Below, piece by piece: positions 24,904 through 33,877 of a stretch of DNA of 40,766 nucleotides. The stretch covers positions 1 to 40,766 of the forward strand of contig JADJFB010000026.1 of assembly GCA_016708845.1 (NCBI GenBank), written 5' to 3'. The position numbers and the translations under genes are program-made. This stretch comes from Bacteroidota bacterium. Lineage in GTDB: Bacteria; Bacteroidota; Bacteroidia; B-17B0; Aurantibacillaceae. The stretch's first letter is position 1, and each line of letters opens with the position of its first letter. Under the pieces are notes generated by a model that did not search any database, had not been told where the DNA came from, and saw only the letters and a program-made list of their open reading frames with translations.

Positions 24904-27377
24904 ATGGAGAGCAACGATACATTGTTTATAGATGTTATTGTTCCGCTATCGGTAGCTAATAAATTTACCTATCGTGTTCCCAAAGAAATGAACGAATTTA
25001 TTGCCGTTGGAAAACGTGTGATTGTTCAATTTGGCAAAACAAAATTTTATACGGCCGTTGTTTACAATGTACACTCCAATCCGCCAAAAGATTACGCTGC
25101 CAAATACATCGATTCTATTTTAGATGACGAACCAATTGTAACCGCTGCTCAGTTGCAATTATGGGATTGGATTTCGCACTATTATGTGTGCAACCCTGGC
25201 GATGTGATGAACGCCGCTTTGCCAAGTGGTTTAAAGTTAAGTAGTACGTCTCATATTACCATTAATCCAGATTTTAGTTTGGACGAAATGCCTTATGATT
25301 ATTTTACTGAAAAAGAACATACTGTTTTAGAAGCCCTGATGGTAAATGCCTCTTTAAGTTTTGAAGATGTGAGTGTGATGTTGTCTTTAAAAACGGTCCA
25401 AGTTTTTATTAGCAAATTAATTAAAAAAGGTGCCATCGTTATTTACGAAGAAATTAAAGACAAATACAAGCCTAAGCTCGTTGATTATATTGGTGTTAAT
25501 CCAACCTTATTAAATAGCGAATCGCAATTAAAAGAAGTGTTAGATACACTTGAGAAAAAGCATTCAAACAAGCGGAGGTTTTATTATCGGTTTTACATTT
25601 ATTAAAAACAGATGAAACCGCTAAACAATTAGGTTTAGTCAAAAAATCAGTTCTTTTGAAAACTTTTGACAGCGCTGCTATTAAGGGTTTAGTAAAAAAA
25701 GAAGTGTTGATTGAAACTGAGTTAGAAACAAGTCGCTTATTGTTTGATAATAAAGAAAAAACAAACAAGACCTTAAATGATTTTCAAGTACAAACTGTAA
25801 AAGATATTGAGCAACAGTTTGAAACTAAGCAAGCGGTTTTATTGCACGGTGTAACTGGTTCTGGTAAAACAGAAATTTATTCGGAGTTAATTAATAAAGT
25901 GATTGCTCAAGGAAAACAAGTATTGTATCTGGTTCCTGAAATTGCTTTAACAACACAGTTAATTAATCGTATCAGAGCGGTGTTTGGAAACTCTGTGGGC
26001 ATTTATCATTCTAAGTTTAGCGAAAACGAACGTGTGGAAATTTGGAATTCTATTCTACATGAAGGTGATGATAAATTAGACGCTAAACATTTTAATATTG
26101 TTTTAGGAACACGCTCTGCTCTATTTTTGCCTTTCAATAATTTAGGATTAATTATTATTGATGAAGAGCATGATAATTCCTACAAGCAACAAGATCCTGC
26201 GCCTCGTTACCATGCGCGTGATGCGGCCATGTATTTAGCTAATTTACATAAAGCAAAAGTATTATTAGGAACTGCCACGCCATCCTTTGAAAGTTATTAT
26301 AACGCACTTCATAACAAATTTGGTTTGGTGCGCATTGCCGAGCGTCATGGTAATGCTAGTTTACCAACTACGGTGGTGTGCGACTTAAAAAAAGAAAATC
26401 AACAACATCAGAATAAAGGCATTTTCTCCCATCAATTGGTAACCGCTATTACACAAGCTTTAGCTAAAAAAGAACAAGTCATTTTATTTCAAAATCGTCG
26501 AGGTTTTGCGCCTTATACCGAATGCACGAGTTGTAATTGGATTCCACATTGCACGCATTGCGATGTCGCTTTAATTTATCATAAACAAACTAATAAATTA
26601 AGTTGTCATTATTGTGGTTATACGATGCAGCCGCCAACTAGCTGTGGTGCTTGCGGTAATAATAATTTAAAGTATAAAGGGTTTGGTACCGAGAAAATCG
26701 AAGAAGAAATAGAAATTTTATTTCCTTCGGCTAAAGTAGCGCGTATGGATTTAGATACCACTCGTAGTAAATATGCCTACAAACAATTGATTGATGAATT
26801 TGAATTAGGTAACATTGATATTTTAGTGGGTACACAAATGGTTACTAAAGGCTTGGATTTTGATAATGTGAGTGTAGTTGGAGTTTTAAATGTAGATAGC
26901 GTTTTAAATTTTCCTGATTTCCGTTCATACGAAAAAGCCTATCAATTAATTGTACAAGTAAGTGGTAGGGCAGGGCGTAAGGATAAAAAAGGAGCGGTGT
27001 ATGTACAAACCAATCAACCTGAGCATGCGGTGATTAATCATGTGTTGGCAGATAATTATTTGCAATTCTATCAATCGCAAATTAATGAACGCGAACAATT
27101 TCATTACCCGCCTTTTACGCGTGTGATTGAATTATCTGTGGTTTCAAAAGATGTGATGGTAGTGAATGATATTGCTCAACAATTGGCTAATCAATTAAAG
27201 CCTTTATTTGGCGGCATGATGTTGGGTCCTGAATTCCCGTTAGTTGCTAAAATAAAAGACCAATACCATAAACGTATACTTTTAAAAATAAATCGAGAGT
27301 ATTCTCCAACACAAGTGCGAAATTTATTGAAACAAGAAATGGATACACTTCAATACAATAATAAAAAAAGTATCTAG
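24904..27377 (+). pseudogene. priA: Primosomal helicase PriA, one-base frameshift
   Basis: Replication restart helicase (N') that reloads the replisome at abandoned forks. The 5' part (to 25605) encodes the 3'-DNA-binding domain (FIDVIVPLSVANKFTYRVP, DWISHYYVCNPGDVMNAALP). The 3' part encodes the helicase with Walker A HGVTGSGKTE, DEEH, TATPSFES, eight zinc-binding cysteines (CTSCNWIPHCTHC and CHYCGY...CGACG) and SGRAGRKDKKGA. The frame breaks near 25570-25571: adding one A to the AA run turns HSNKRRFYY into HSNKAEVLLSVLHLLKTDE, joining the halves into 824 residues, normal for Bacteroidota PriA. Since priA is normally important for growth and the rest is intact, a sequence error is the likely cause. 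ATG 24904 is preferred to GTG 24901. Confidence 0.93.
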
Positions 27378-27410
27378 GTTTGCAGGTAGATGCGGATCCT
27401 GTTTAATAAA

Positions 27411-27441
27411 AAAATCCCGAAGATATTTCTTCGGGATTTTT
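27411..27441. terminator. Bidirectional intrinsic terminator between priA and hppD
   Basis: Stem AAAATCCCGAAGA / TCTTCGGGATTTT around a short loop, with A run on the left and T run on the right, so it can end priA (+) and hppD (-) transcripts. It lies 33 bases after the priA stop and just after the hppD stop. Confidence 0.85.
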
Positions 27442-27451
27442 AATTTATAAC

Positions 27452-28612
27452 TTATAATGTTCCTCTCAATGCTTGCTCTCTTTCAATAGATTCAAACAAG
27501 GCTTTAAAGTTACCGGCACCAAAACCTTTAGCACCCATACGTTGTATAATTTCATAAAACAACGTTGGTCTGTCTTCAACCGGCTTCGTGAAGATTTGTA
27601 ATAAATACCCTTCTTCATCCGCATCTACTAAAATAGATAAACGTTGAAGTTCTTTAATGTCTTCTTTCATCATATCCATGTGCACACCCAATCTGCGTGG
27701 AATATCATCATAGTAAGCTTGCGGTGGTGGTGGTAAAAACTCTACACCACGTGCTTTTAAATCAGCTACTGTTTTAATAATATCATCCGTTGCTAATGCT
27801 AAATGTTGCACACCAGCACCTTCATAAAAATCAATATACTCTTCAATTTGAGATTTCTTTTTTCCTTCAGCTGGTTCGTTAATTGGAAATTTAATTCTAC
27901 CATTTCCATTACTCATTACCTTACTCATTAAAGCAGAGTACTCTGTGGTAATTTGTTTGTCATCAAACGTTAAGAAGTTAACGAATCCCATTACATCTTC
28001 ATACCACTTTACAGTAGCATTCATTTGATTCCAACCTACGTTACCTACCATGTGATCAATAAATTTTAAACCAACAGCGGCAGGATTGTAATCGCTGTTC
28101 CATTCTCTAAATCCTGGTAAAAATTCTCCTTTGTAGTTTTTACGCTCTACAAACATGTGCACGGTTTCTCCGTAAGTGTAAATACCTGCGCGAACTACTT
28201 CTCCATGTTCGTCTTTTTCTACAACTGGCTCCATGTAAACTTTAGCGCCACGCTTTACAGTTTCTTCAAACGATTTACGAGCATCTTCTACCCATAAAGC
28301 TATTACCTTAACACCATCGCCATGTTTTTTAACGTGCTCACCAATTGGTGAATCGCTTGTTAAAGCAGTGGTTAATACTAAACGAATTTTATCTTGTTTT
28401 AAAACATAAGATACTCTGTCTTTTAAACCAGTTTCTAATCCAGCATAAGCATACGATTGAAAACCAAATGCTGTTTTATAATAGTGTGCAGATTGTTTTG
28501 CATTACCTACATAAAACTCTACATAATCTGTTCCTAATAAAGGCAAGAAATCTTGCGCTCCTTCAAATATTTTTTCTAATCCGTATTCTACGTTTTTTAT
28601 TTCTTTTGCCAT
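27452..28612 (-). CDS. hppD: 4-hydroxyphenylpyruvate dioxygenase
   Basis: Non-heme iron dioxygenase converting 4-hydroxyphenylpyruvate to homogentisate in tyrosine breakdown. 386 residues with two VOC (glyoxalase-like) halves: an N-terminal one starting FLPLLGTDYVEFYVGNAKQS and a catalytic C-terminal one. The iron ligands are visible as His in FIDHMVGNV (about 192), His in GVQHLALATDDI (about 275) and Glu in PTLFYEIIQR (about 354). The closing motif GAGNFKALFESIEREQ is a family hallmark. The gene is 222 bases downstream of hmgA on the same strand; the pathway's next genes (fumarylacetoacetase) are not in the window. Confidence 0.96.
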   Translation of the reverse strand: MAKEIKNVEYGLEKIFEGAQDFLPLLGTDYVEFYVGNAKQSAHYYKTAFGFQSYAYAGLETGLKDRVSYVLKQDKIRLVLTTALTSDSPIGEHVKKHGDGVKVIALWVEDARKSFEETVKRGAKVYMEPVVEKDEHGEVVRAGIYTYGETVHMFVERKNYKGEFLPGFREWNSDYNPAAVGLKFIDHMVGNVGWNQMNATVKWYEDVMGFVNFLTFDDKQITTEYSALMSKVMSNGNGRIKFPINEPAEGKKKSQIEEYIDFYEGAGVQHLALATDDIIKTVADLKARGVEFLPPPPQAYYDDIPRRLGVHMDMMKEDIKELQRLSILVDADEEGYLLQIFTKPVEDRPTLFYEIIQRMGAKGFGAGNFKALFESIEREQALRGTL

Positions 28613-28834
28613 TTTTTTAATTAGTTAATTAGTTAATTCGACAATTAGTCAATTGACTGTGTTTATAATAATTAATTTATTATTGTAATTTATTAATTGA
28701 CACATCGTCAAATTACCTCATTATTTACCCACATCGCCAGTATAGGAACGCAATTCTAATTTGGTTTTTGAGAATTTTAGATTCCATTTTGTTATTTTAA
28801 TTCATTTTAATTCGTCAATCATTGCACTTCGTAA
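28613..28834. other. AT-rich intergenic region with imperfect short repeats
   Basis: The 222 bases between hmgA and hppD contain no supported gene. 28620-28660 is built from repeated ATTAGTTA and AATTAGTCAATTGACT units, including the palindrome AGTCAATTGACT. No perfect TAnnTTTG element was seen for hppD, though its promoter should lie here. A similar AATTAGCTAATTAA / TTGTCTAATTGTCTAATT block occurs at 31674-31712. Confidence 0.5.
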
Positions 28835-29992
28835 TTACTCCACCCAGCTTTTATAATATTTCCCATCGTCAATTCCCATGGCATCTTCGGTTACCATTAA
28901 TGGTCTAAAGGTATCAACCATTACCGCTAATTCTTGAGTAACGGTTTGTCCAATACTACGTTCCATTGCTCCAGGTGCCGGACCGTGAGGAATTCCTTTT
29001 GGATGCAAGGTGATATGTCCCTGTTCAATATTATTACGGCTCATAAAATCACCATCAACATAATACAATACTTCATCGCTATCAATATTACTATGATTGT
29101 ATGGAGCTGGAATTGCTTGTGGATGATAATCGTATAAACGAGGAACAAACGAACATACTACAAAAGTAGATGTTTCAAATGTTTGGTGCACTGGAGGTGG
29201 CTGATGAACACGGCCAGTAATTGGTTCAAAATTATGAATGCTAAATCCATATGGGAAATTGTAGCCATCCCAACCAACAACATCAAAAGGATGAGTAGCA
29301 TAAACTACTTCGTGGATCATTCCTTCTTTTTTGATCTTGATGATAAAGTCACCTTTCTCATCATATGTTTCAAGTTCAGTTGGCAATTTAAAATCACGCT
29401 CGCAAAATGGTGAATGTTCTAATAATTGTCCTGATGAACTTTTATAACGTTTTGGAGTGTAGTATGGCGCAAAAGATTCAACGTAAAACAAGCGATTATC
29501 AATTGTTTCAAATTCTATTTGGTAAATCATTCCACGTGGAATAATTAAATAATCGCCATACTCAAAATTAATGTTTCCTAAAAATGTTCTTAATTTACCT
29601 TTGCCTTTGTGAATGAATATCATTTCATCGGCATCTGCATTTTTATAAAAGTATTTGGTTAAGCTTTCTGTTGGTGCAGCTAATCCAATTTGGCAATCAC
29701 CATTTAATAAAATGGTTTTACGGCTTTCTAAAAAATCAGCTGTTGGTTTTATTTCAAAGCCTTTTAATAAAAGCGATTTAATGTTTTTATCAATCGCAAT
29801 TTTTGGTTGAACCGAGTAACTTTTTAAAATTTCTTTTACTTGTGTTGATCTATGAACATGATAGGATAAGGTGGAATGTCCGTTAAATCCTTCCGTCCCA
29901 AATAATTGCTCATAATAAAAATTGCCTTGCGGAGATTTAAATACGGTGTGTCGTTTTTGAGGGATATTTCCTAAGTGGTGATAAATTGGCAT
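28835..29992 (-). CDS. hmgA: Homogentisate 1,2-dioxygenase
   Basis: Cupin-fold iron dioxygenase opening the ring of homogentisate to maleylacetoacetate, the step after HppD. 385 residues, the length of the shorter bacterial form. Seen: the first cupin strand set FIHKGKGKLRTFLGNINFEYGDYLIIPRG divided over residues about 148-177, the HNFEPITGRVHQPPPVHQTFE segment with several His (about 258-278), and the C-terminal IPHGPAPGAMERSIG (about 333-347) contributing active-site residues. It follows a lipoprotein gene by 7 bases on the same strand and so is probably transcribed from the trhO promoter at 31725-31732 as well as any local promoter. Confidence 0.94.
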   Translation of the reverse strand: MPIYHHLGNIPQKRHTVFKSPQGNFYYEQLFGTEGFNGHSTLSYHVHRSTQVKEILKSYSVQPKIAIDKNIKSLLLKGFEIKPTADFLESRKTILLNGDCQIGLAAPTESLTKYFYKNADADEMIFIHKGKGKLRTFLGNINFEYGDYLIIPRGMIYQIEFETIDNRLFYVESFAPYYTPKRYKSSSGQLLEHSPFCERDFKLPTELETYDEKGDFIIKIKKEGMIHEVVYATHPFDVVGWDGYNFPYGFSIHNFEPITGRVHQPPPVHQTFETSTFVVCSFVPRLYDYHPQAIPAPYNHSNIDSDEVLYYVDGDFMSRNNIEQGHITLHPKGIPHGPAPGAMERSIGQTVTQELAVMVDTFRPLMVTEDAMGIDDGKYYKSWVE

Positions 29993-29999
29993 AGAACTT

Positions 30000-30556
30000 T
30001 TATTTAAGAAGTGTTGCTTTTACATGAACTGTTTCATCCATTTTTAGAACTTGGTCAGTTGCCGCTGTTGCATCAAAAGTGGCAACAACTCTAAATTGAA
30101 TGTTATCTTGAAAAATATAATCTTTAATATTTACATCTTGTAAATCCATAGCAACCGCTGTTACGCCCGAAGGAATATTTGTTTTCTGGAAACCATTTGT
30201 TCGCCTACACTAGATGCTTTAATATATACGGTTAACGATTTTAAAAAATCTAAGTTAGCTCCAGCTCCCGAAACAGAAATGTCGAACTTGGTCATTTTAA
30301 TCTGATCAATTAAGTTCTTTGCAGTCCCTTCGGCACTAAATTTTGCAGCTTGTTGCGTTGGAACATTAGGACTTGTAAATTCAACAGTAGTTGGAGTTAA
30401 AGACGGATTACTAACGGTCATACTAGCCGAAGGAATAGTTAAGTTGGTTGAGTAGTTGATATCAAACTCAGTTAATTTGGCAGCTTCTTCTTTTTTACAA
30501 GAAACACCTAATACGAGTAAAGCAGTTATAAAAGAAAAACTAATTATTTTTTTCAT
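30000..30556 (-). pseudogene. Lipoprotein of unknown function, one-base frameshift
   Basis: Begins MKKIISFSFITALLVLGVSC with lipobox Cys20 followed by KKEE, so it should be lipid-anchored. The mature part is beta-rich (FDINYSTNLTIPSASMTV, LTPTTVEFTSPNVP) with a helical stretch (AEGTAKNLIDQIKMTKFDISV). The frame ends early at 30161, but restoring one T in the TTT run (plus-strand aaa 30190-30192) continues as MVFQKTNIPSGVTAVAMDLQ through VNIKDYIFQDNIQFRVV to TAA at 30000, giving 185 residues. It lies 11 bases after trhO and 7 before hmgA. I do not recognise the family. Confidence 0.8.
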
Positions 30557-30567
30557 GTTTAACGGGT

Positions 30568-31644
30568 TTAAATTTTATTTAAAGATAAATTATTTTTTAT
30601 AATCTCAGCTAAATTCGGTCTTAATCTACTTTTATAGACTGATAAAGATTCTTCTCCTTTTTTAATTCTGCCTTTCCTTAATTCTCGCTGCATTTCAATA
30701 GGCAAAGCAGCTATTTCTTGACATTTAGGAGTACAACATCCTTGCATTTTTTCAGCACATTCGTCACACTGAATAAATAACAAATGGCAGTCGTCATTTT
30801 TGCAATTCACATGTGTATCGCATGCTTTGCCGCATTGGTGGCAGTTTGATAAAATATCTTCGGTAATGCGCTCTCCAATACGTTCATCAAACACAAAATT
30901 AATTCCTCTAAATTTACTTTCTAAACCTTGCTCTTTTACTTCTTTAGCATATTGTATAATGCCACCTTGCAGGTGATTCACATCTTTAAAGCCTTTATGT
31001 TTTAAATATGCACTTGCTTTTTCACAACGGATGCCTCCTGTGCAATACATAATCACTTTTTTGTCTTCCTGGCCTTTTAAATGATCTACTACCAAAGGTA
31101 ATTCCTCTCTAAAAGTATCTGCATCAGGGCAAAAAGCTTTATCAAAACGGCCTACTTCACTCTCGTAATGGTTACGCATATCAACCACAATGGTGTTAGG
31201 ATCTTCGATAGCTTTATTAAAACCTTCAGCGTTTAAATAAGTTCCAGTATTTGCTGCATCAAAGTTTGGATCGTTAATGCCATCGGCAACTACTTTTTCT
31301 TTTACTTTGATAATGAGTTTGTAAAAAGATTTTCCATTACCATCAACGGCAATTTTAAATGGTACATTATTAAAGCGCTCATCTTTATATAATTGTGCTA
31401 CAAAATTATCCCAATTACTTTTTGGAACACTCATTTGAGCATTAATGCCTTCGTGAGCAACGTATATTCTTCCAAAACAGTTTAAATTGGTCCATTGGAT
31501 AAATAAGTTATCTCTTAATTCTTTGGGATCCTCAATTTTTACATATCTGTAAAAAGAGAAAGTGACACGCTCAATCTTTTCTTGGGCTAAACGAGTCTTT
31601 AGCTCGTCTTTGTTAATACGGTTTCTTAATTCTGGCATTTTCAT
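30568..31644 (-). CDS. trhO: tRNA uridine-34 hydroxylase TrhO (rhodanese family)
   Basis: Oxygen-dependent enzyme adding a hydroxyl to C5 of wobble uridine in tRNA. 358 residues: an N-terminal acylphosphatase-like domain (FSFYRYVKIEDP, VAHEGINAQMSVP), a rhodanese domain with active-site Cys201 in YCTGGIRCEKA, and a Cys-rich C-terminal part with C268, C271, C275, C281, C286, C293, C296, C303, C304 and C308, suggesting metal binding. The length and Cys-rich tail match the longer YceA-like members. It is first in a leftward operon with a lipoprotein and hmgA, and its promoter overlaps that of the divergent tdh gene. It does not share an operon with queG, the other tRNA-modification gene in the window. 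Confidence 0.93.
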   Translation of the reverse strand: MKMPELRNRINKDELKTRLAQEKIERVTFSFYRYVKIEDPKELRDNLFIQWTNLNCFGRIYVAHEGINAQMSVPKSNWDNFVAQLYKDERFNNVPFKIAVDGNGKSFYKLIIKVKEKVVADGINDPNFDAANTGTYLNAEGFNKAIEDPNTIVVDMRNHYESEVGRFDKAFCPDADTFREELPLVVDHLKGQEDKKVIMYCTGGIRCEKASAYLKHKGFKDVNHLQGGIIQYAKEVKEQGLESKFRGINFVFDERIGERITEDILSNCHQCGKACDTHVNCKNDDCHLLFIQCDECAEKMQGCCTPKCQEIAALPIEMQRELRKGRIKKGEESLSVYKSRLRPNLAEIIKNNLSLNKI

Positions 31645-31673
31645 AATAGATATAATTGCAGGTTATACTATAT

Positions 31674-31712
31674 TTAATTAGCTAATTAACTCATTGTCTA
31701 ATTGTCTAATTA
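31674..31712. repeat. Imperfect AT-rich repeat, AATTAGCTAATTAA / TTGTCTAATT units
   Basis: Contains the palindrome TTAATTAGCTAATTAA and two tandem copies of TTGTCTAA(T)T. It lies beside the divergent trhO/tdh promoters and resembles the block at 28620-28660. It could be an operator or only low-complexity sequence. Confidence 0.4.
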
Positions 31713-31716
31713 TTCT

Positions 31717-31724
31717 TACGTTTG
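31717..31724 (+). promoter_or_regulatory. -7 promoter element (TACGTTTG) for tdh
   Basis: TACGTTTGC matches the extended consensus TAnnTTTGC, about 78 bases ahead of the ATG at 31802. It abuts the opposing element at 31725-31732. Confidence 0.65.
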
Positions 31725-31732
31725 CAAAGGTA
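31725..31732 (-). promoter_or_regulatory. -7 promoter element (TACCTTTG) for trhO
   Basis: The minus strand reads TACCTTTGC, matching TAnnTTTGC, about 80 bases ahead of the trhO ATG at 31644. Together with the element for tdh it forms the near-palindrome TACGTTTGCAAAGGTA. Confidence 0.65.
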
Positions 31733-31801
31733 GTAAAAAACCAAAAACGTAGATAAAAGAATTCATTGCATTTAGTAGGTCAGAACTTAAAACACATTAA
31801 T

Positions 31802-32745
31802 ATGATGTACAATAAAGAAGATAAGATTTTAATTATTGGTGCCGGAGGGCAAATTGGTATTGAATTAACACAAGAATTAAGCTTGTTATATGGTTCAAGT
31901 AACGTCATTGCTGCCGATTTAAAGCCAATTCCTGCTTTAGACAATAATCCTTTTGAAACATTGGATATATTAGATAAAGACGCACTTTTTAATGTGGTTA
32001 AAAAACATTCCATTTCTCATGTGTATTTATTAGCAGCATTATTATCGGCTACAGGTGAGCAAAACCCTATGTTTGCTTGGAAATTAAACATGGAAGGCCT
32101 TTTTAATGTATTAGATTTAGCTAAAGAAAAACATATCTCAAAAGTGTATTGGCCAAGTTCTATCGCTGTTTTTGGACCAACAACGCCAAGAATTGATACG
32201 CCACAATATACTGTTATGGAACCTTCAACGGTATATGGGATTAGTAAACAAGCTGGCGAGCGTTGGTGCGAGTGGTATTTTCATAAATTTGGTGTAGATG
32301 TGAGAAGTTTACGCTATCCTGGTCTAATTGGCTGGAAATCCGCTCCAGGCGGAGGAACCACCGATTATGCTGTACATATCTTCCATCAAGCCCTAAAAAC
32401 AAAAACATACGAGTGCTTTTTGAGCGAAAATACAGCTTTACCAATGATGCACATGGAGGATGCCATCAGAGCAACCATCGAAATTATGCATGCTCCAGCC
32501 GAAAATATCAAAATAAGAGGTGCCTACAACCTAGCTGGAATTAGTTTTACCCCAGCCCAAATAGCAGCCGAAATCCAAAAACACATCCCAGATTTTACAA
32601 TTTCATACAAACCAGACTTCCGTCAAGATATTGCCAATAGTTGGCCAAAAGTATTTTAGACCATGAAGCGAAAAATGATTGGAATTGGTCGGCTAAATAC
32701 AACCTTTCGTCTTTAGTGGCCAATATGTTACAAAATTTGGCATAA
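31802..32745 (+). pseudogene. tdh: L-threonine 3-dehydrogenase, GalE-like short-chain type, one-base frameshift
   Basis: NAD-dependent oxidation of threonine to 2-amino-3-ketobutyrate. The protein is of the SDR (GalE-like) class: GAGGQIGIELTQEL near the N-terminus, YLLAALLSATGEQNP, Ser in PSSIAVFGP, catalytic YGISKQAGERWCEWY (Tyr-x3-Lys), and the threonine-dehydrogenase hallmark PGGGTTDYAVHIFHQAL followed by LPMMHMEDAI. The frame stops at 32659, but adding one A to the run AAAA at 32647-32650 gives WPKSILDHEAKNDWNWSAKYNL and ends at TAA 32743-32745, for 314 residues, the usual length. I choose the ATG at 31802 (31805 also possible) because the frame upstream has only a TTG start. Confidence 0.9.
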
Positions 32746-32902
32746 AAAATGCTAAATAAACTGTAACTATTTTTTTACTATAAACGTAGAAGGATTGTGA
32801 GGTTTAAACAAATTAGATAATCATCGTTGATTTTGACAGTTTTGTCTAATTTTTGAAATAAAGTACAAAATTATTACATAATTTAGTAAAAGATATTCGC
32901 TT

Positions 32903-33800
32903 ATGAAAAAAATTTATTTAATTCTGATTTTCTTGGTATCTCAGATAAGCCATGGTCAGTCACAATCCTATGAAATGGGAGGTCCTTCGGGTAAGGATAC
33001 CATCAATTTAATTGATGTTTTAGGTAAAAAACAAGGTAAGTGGATTATCAGAGGAAACATAAGCCGGGTACTTGTTTGCTCCAGATCAAAAAATTGAGGA
33101 AGGTAAGTATACCGATAATAAAAAAATTGGAAAATGGATTGAGTACTACTGTAATGGTAATATGAAAAACCAATTAACGTTCCAAAATGGCCGTCCTGAT
33201 GGATATGCTATCATGTATCATGAAAGCGGCAAAATATCTGAAGAAGGAAACTGGAAAAATAATCGTTGGACTGGTCCTTACAAATTGTACTACGAAAATG
33301 GAACTCCTCAGCACGAATTTAACTTTAACGCAACCGGAAAAAGAGAAGGACCTGTAAAATACTACCACCCAAACGGAGAATTAGCTATTGAAGGTAATTT
33401 TGTTAATGGTAAAGAGGCAGGTGTTATTAAAGAATACCATGAGAATGGAGATTTAAAAGCTGAAAAAACGTATAACGATGGAGCAGTTGATGTAGCTTCT
33501 ATCAAAGAATTTGAACCTAAAAAACCAATTGTTAAAACTAAGGATGAGCCATTAGATAATGCTCCTAAATTAGCAGTAGTTAAAGCAGATGAAAAACCAA
33601 ATGGTGTAGCTGCTAGAGGTCCTTTAAATGGTCAAAATATTACTTACAACAAAAATAAACAAATTTCAAAAGACGGTATATTTAAAGATAACCGTTTAAT
33701 GGATGGTAAGGATTACATCTATGATGCAAATGGAATTTTACAACGAATTGCTAAATACAGAAACGGTATTTACATCGGTGATGCTCCTATTGAAAACTAG
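32903..33800 (+). pseudogene. Exported YwqK/MORN-type repeat protein, two one-base frameshifts
   Basis: Signal peptide MKKIYLILIFLVSQISHG with Gln as the predicted mature N-terminus. The body is a series of YwqK-type (MORN-like) repeats with the pattern G-K-x-x-G-x-W-x-x-Y-Y, for example KKIGKWIEYYCNGNMKN, NRWTGPYKLYYENG, KREGPVKYYHPNG and GKEAGVIKEYHENG, then a Lys-rich linker and a last repeat. The 5' frame ends at 33097 and the main frame begins in another phase. Adding one A to AAA at 33055-33057 and one T to TTT at 33075-33077 gives RGKHKPGTCFAPDQKIEEG, which matches the repeat pattern, for 299 residues in all. The 'YwqK antitoxin' label in databases is a domain name; no toxin gene is adjacent. 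Confidence 0.82.
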
Positions 33801-33821
33801 TTAATTAAATATTGCTAAATC

Positions 33822-33853
33822 AAAAAAGACGGTACTTTACCGTCTTTTTTTTT
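33822..33853 (+). terminator. Intrinsic terminator after the repeat-protein gene
   Basis: Stem AAAAAAGACGGTA / TACCGTCTTTTTT with a CTT loop and a long T run, 21 bases past the stop and inside the false upstream extension of the cysS frame, which supports the later cysS start. Confidence 0.88.
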
Positions 33854-33877
33854 GCTAAATTTAAAATTTTAAAATCT

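Noticed and set aside
25496..25768. Minus-strand frame across the priA break
   Set aside because: It is antisense to priA and shows no recognisable protein; the priA frameshift explains the gap in coding.
32903..33800. Toxin-antitoxin system, because YwqK-type proteins are sometimes labelled antitoxins
   Set aside because: The protein has a signal peptide and no adjacent toxin-like gene; neighbours are tdh and cysS. The label is a domain name only.
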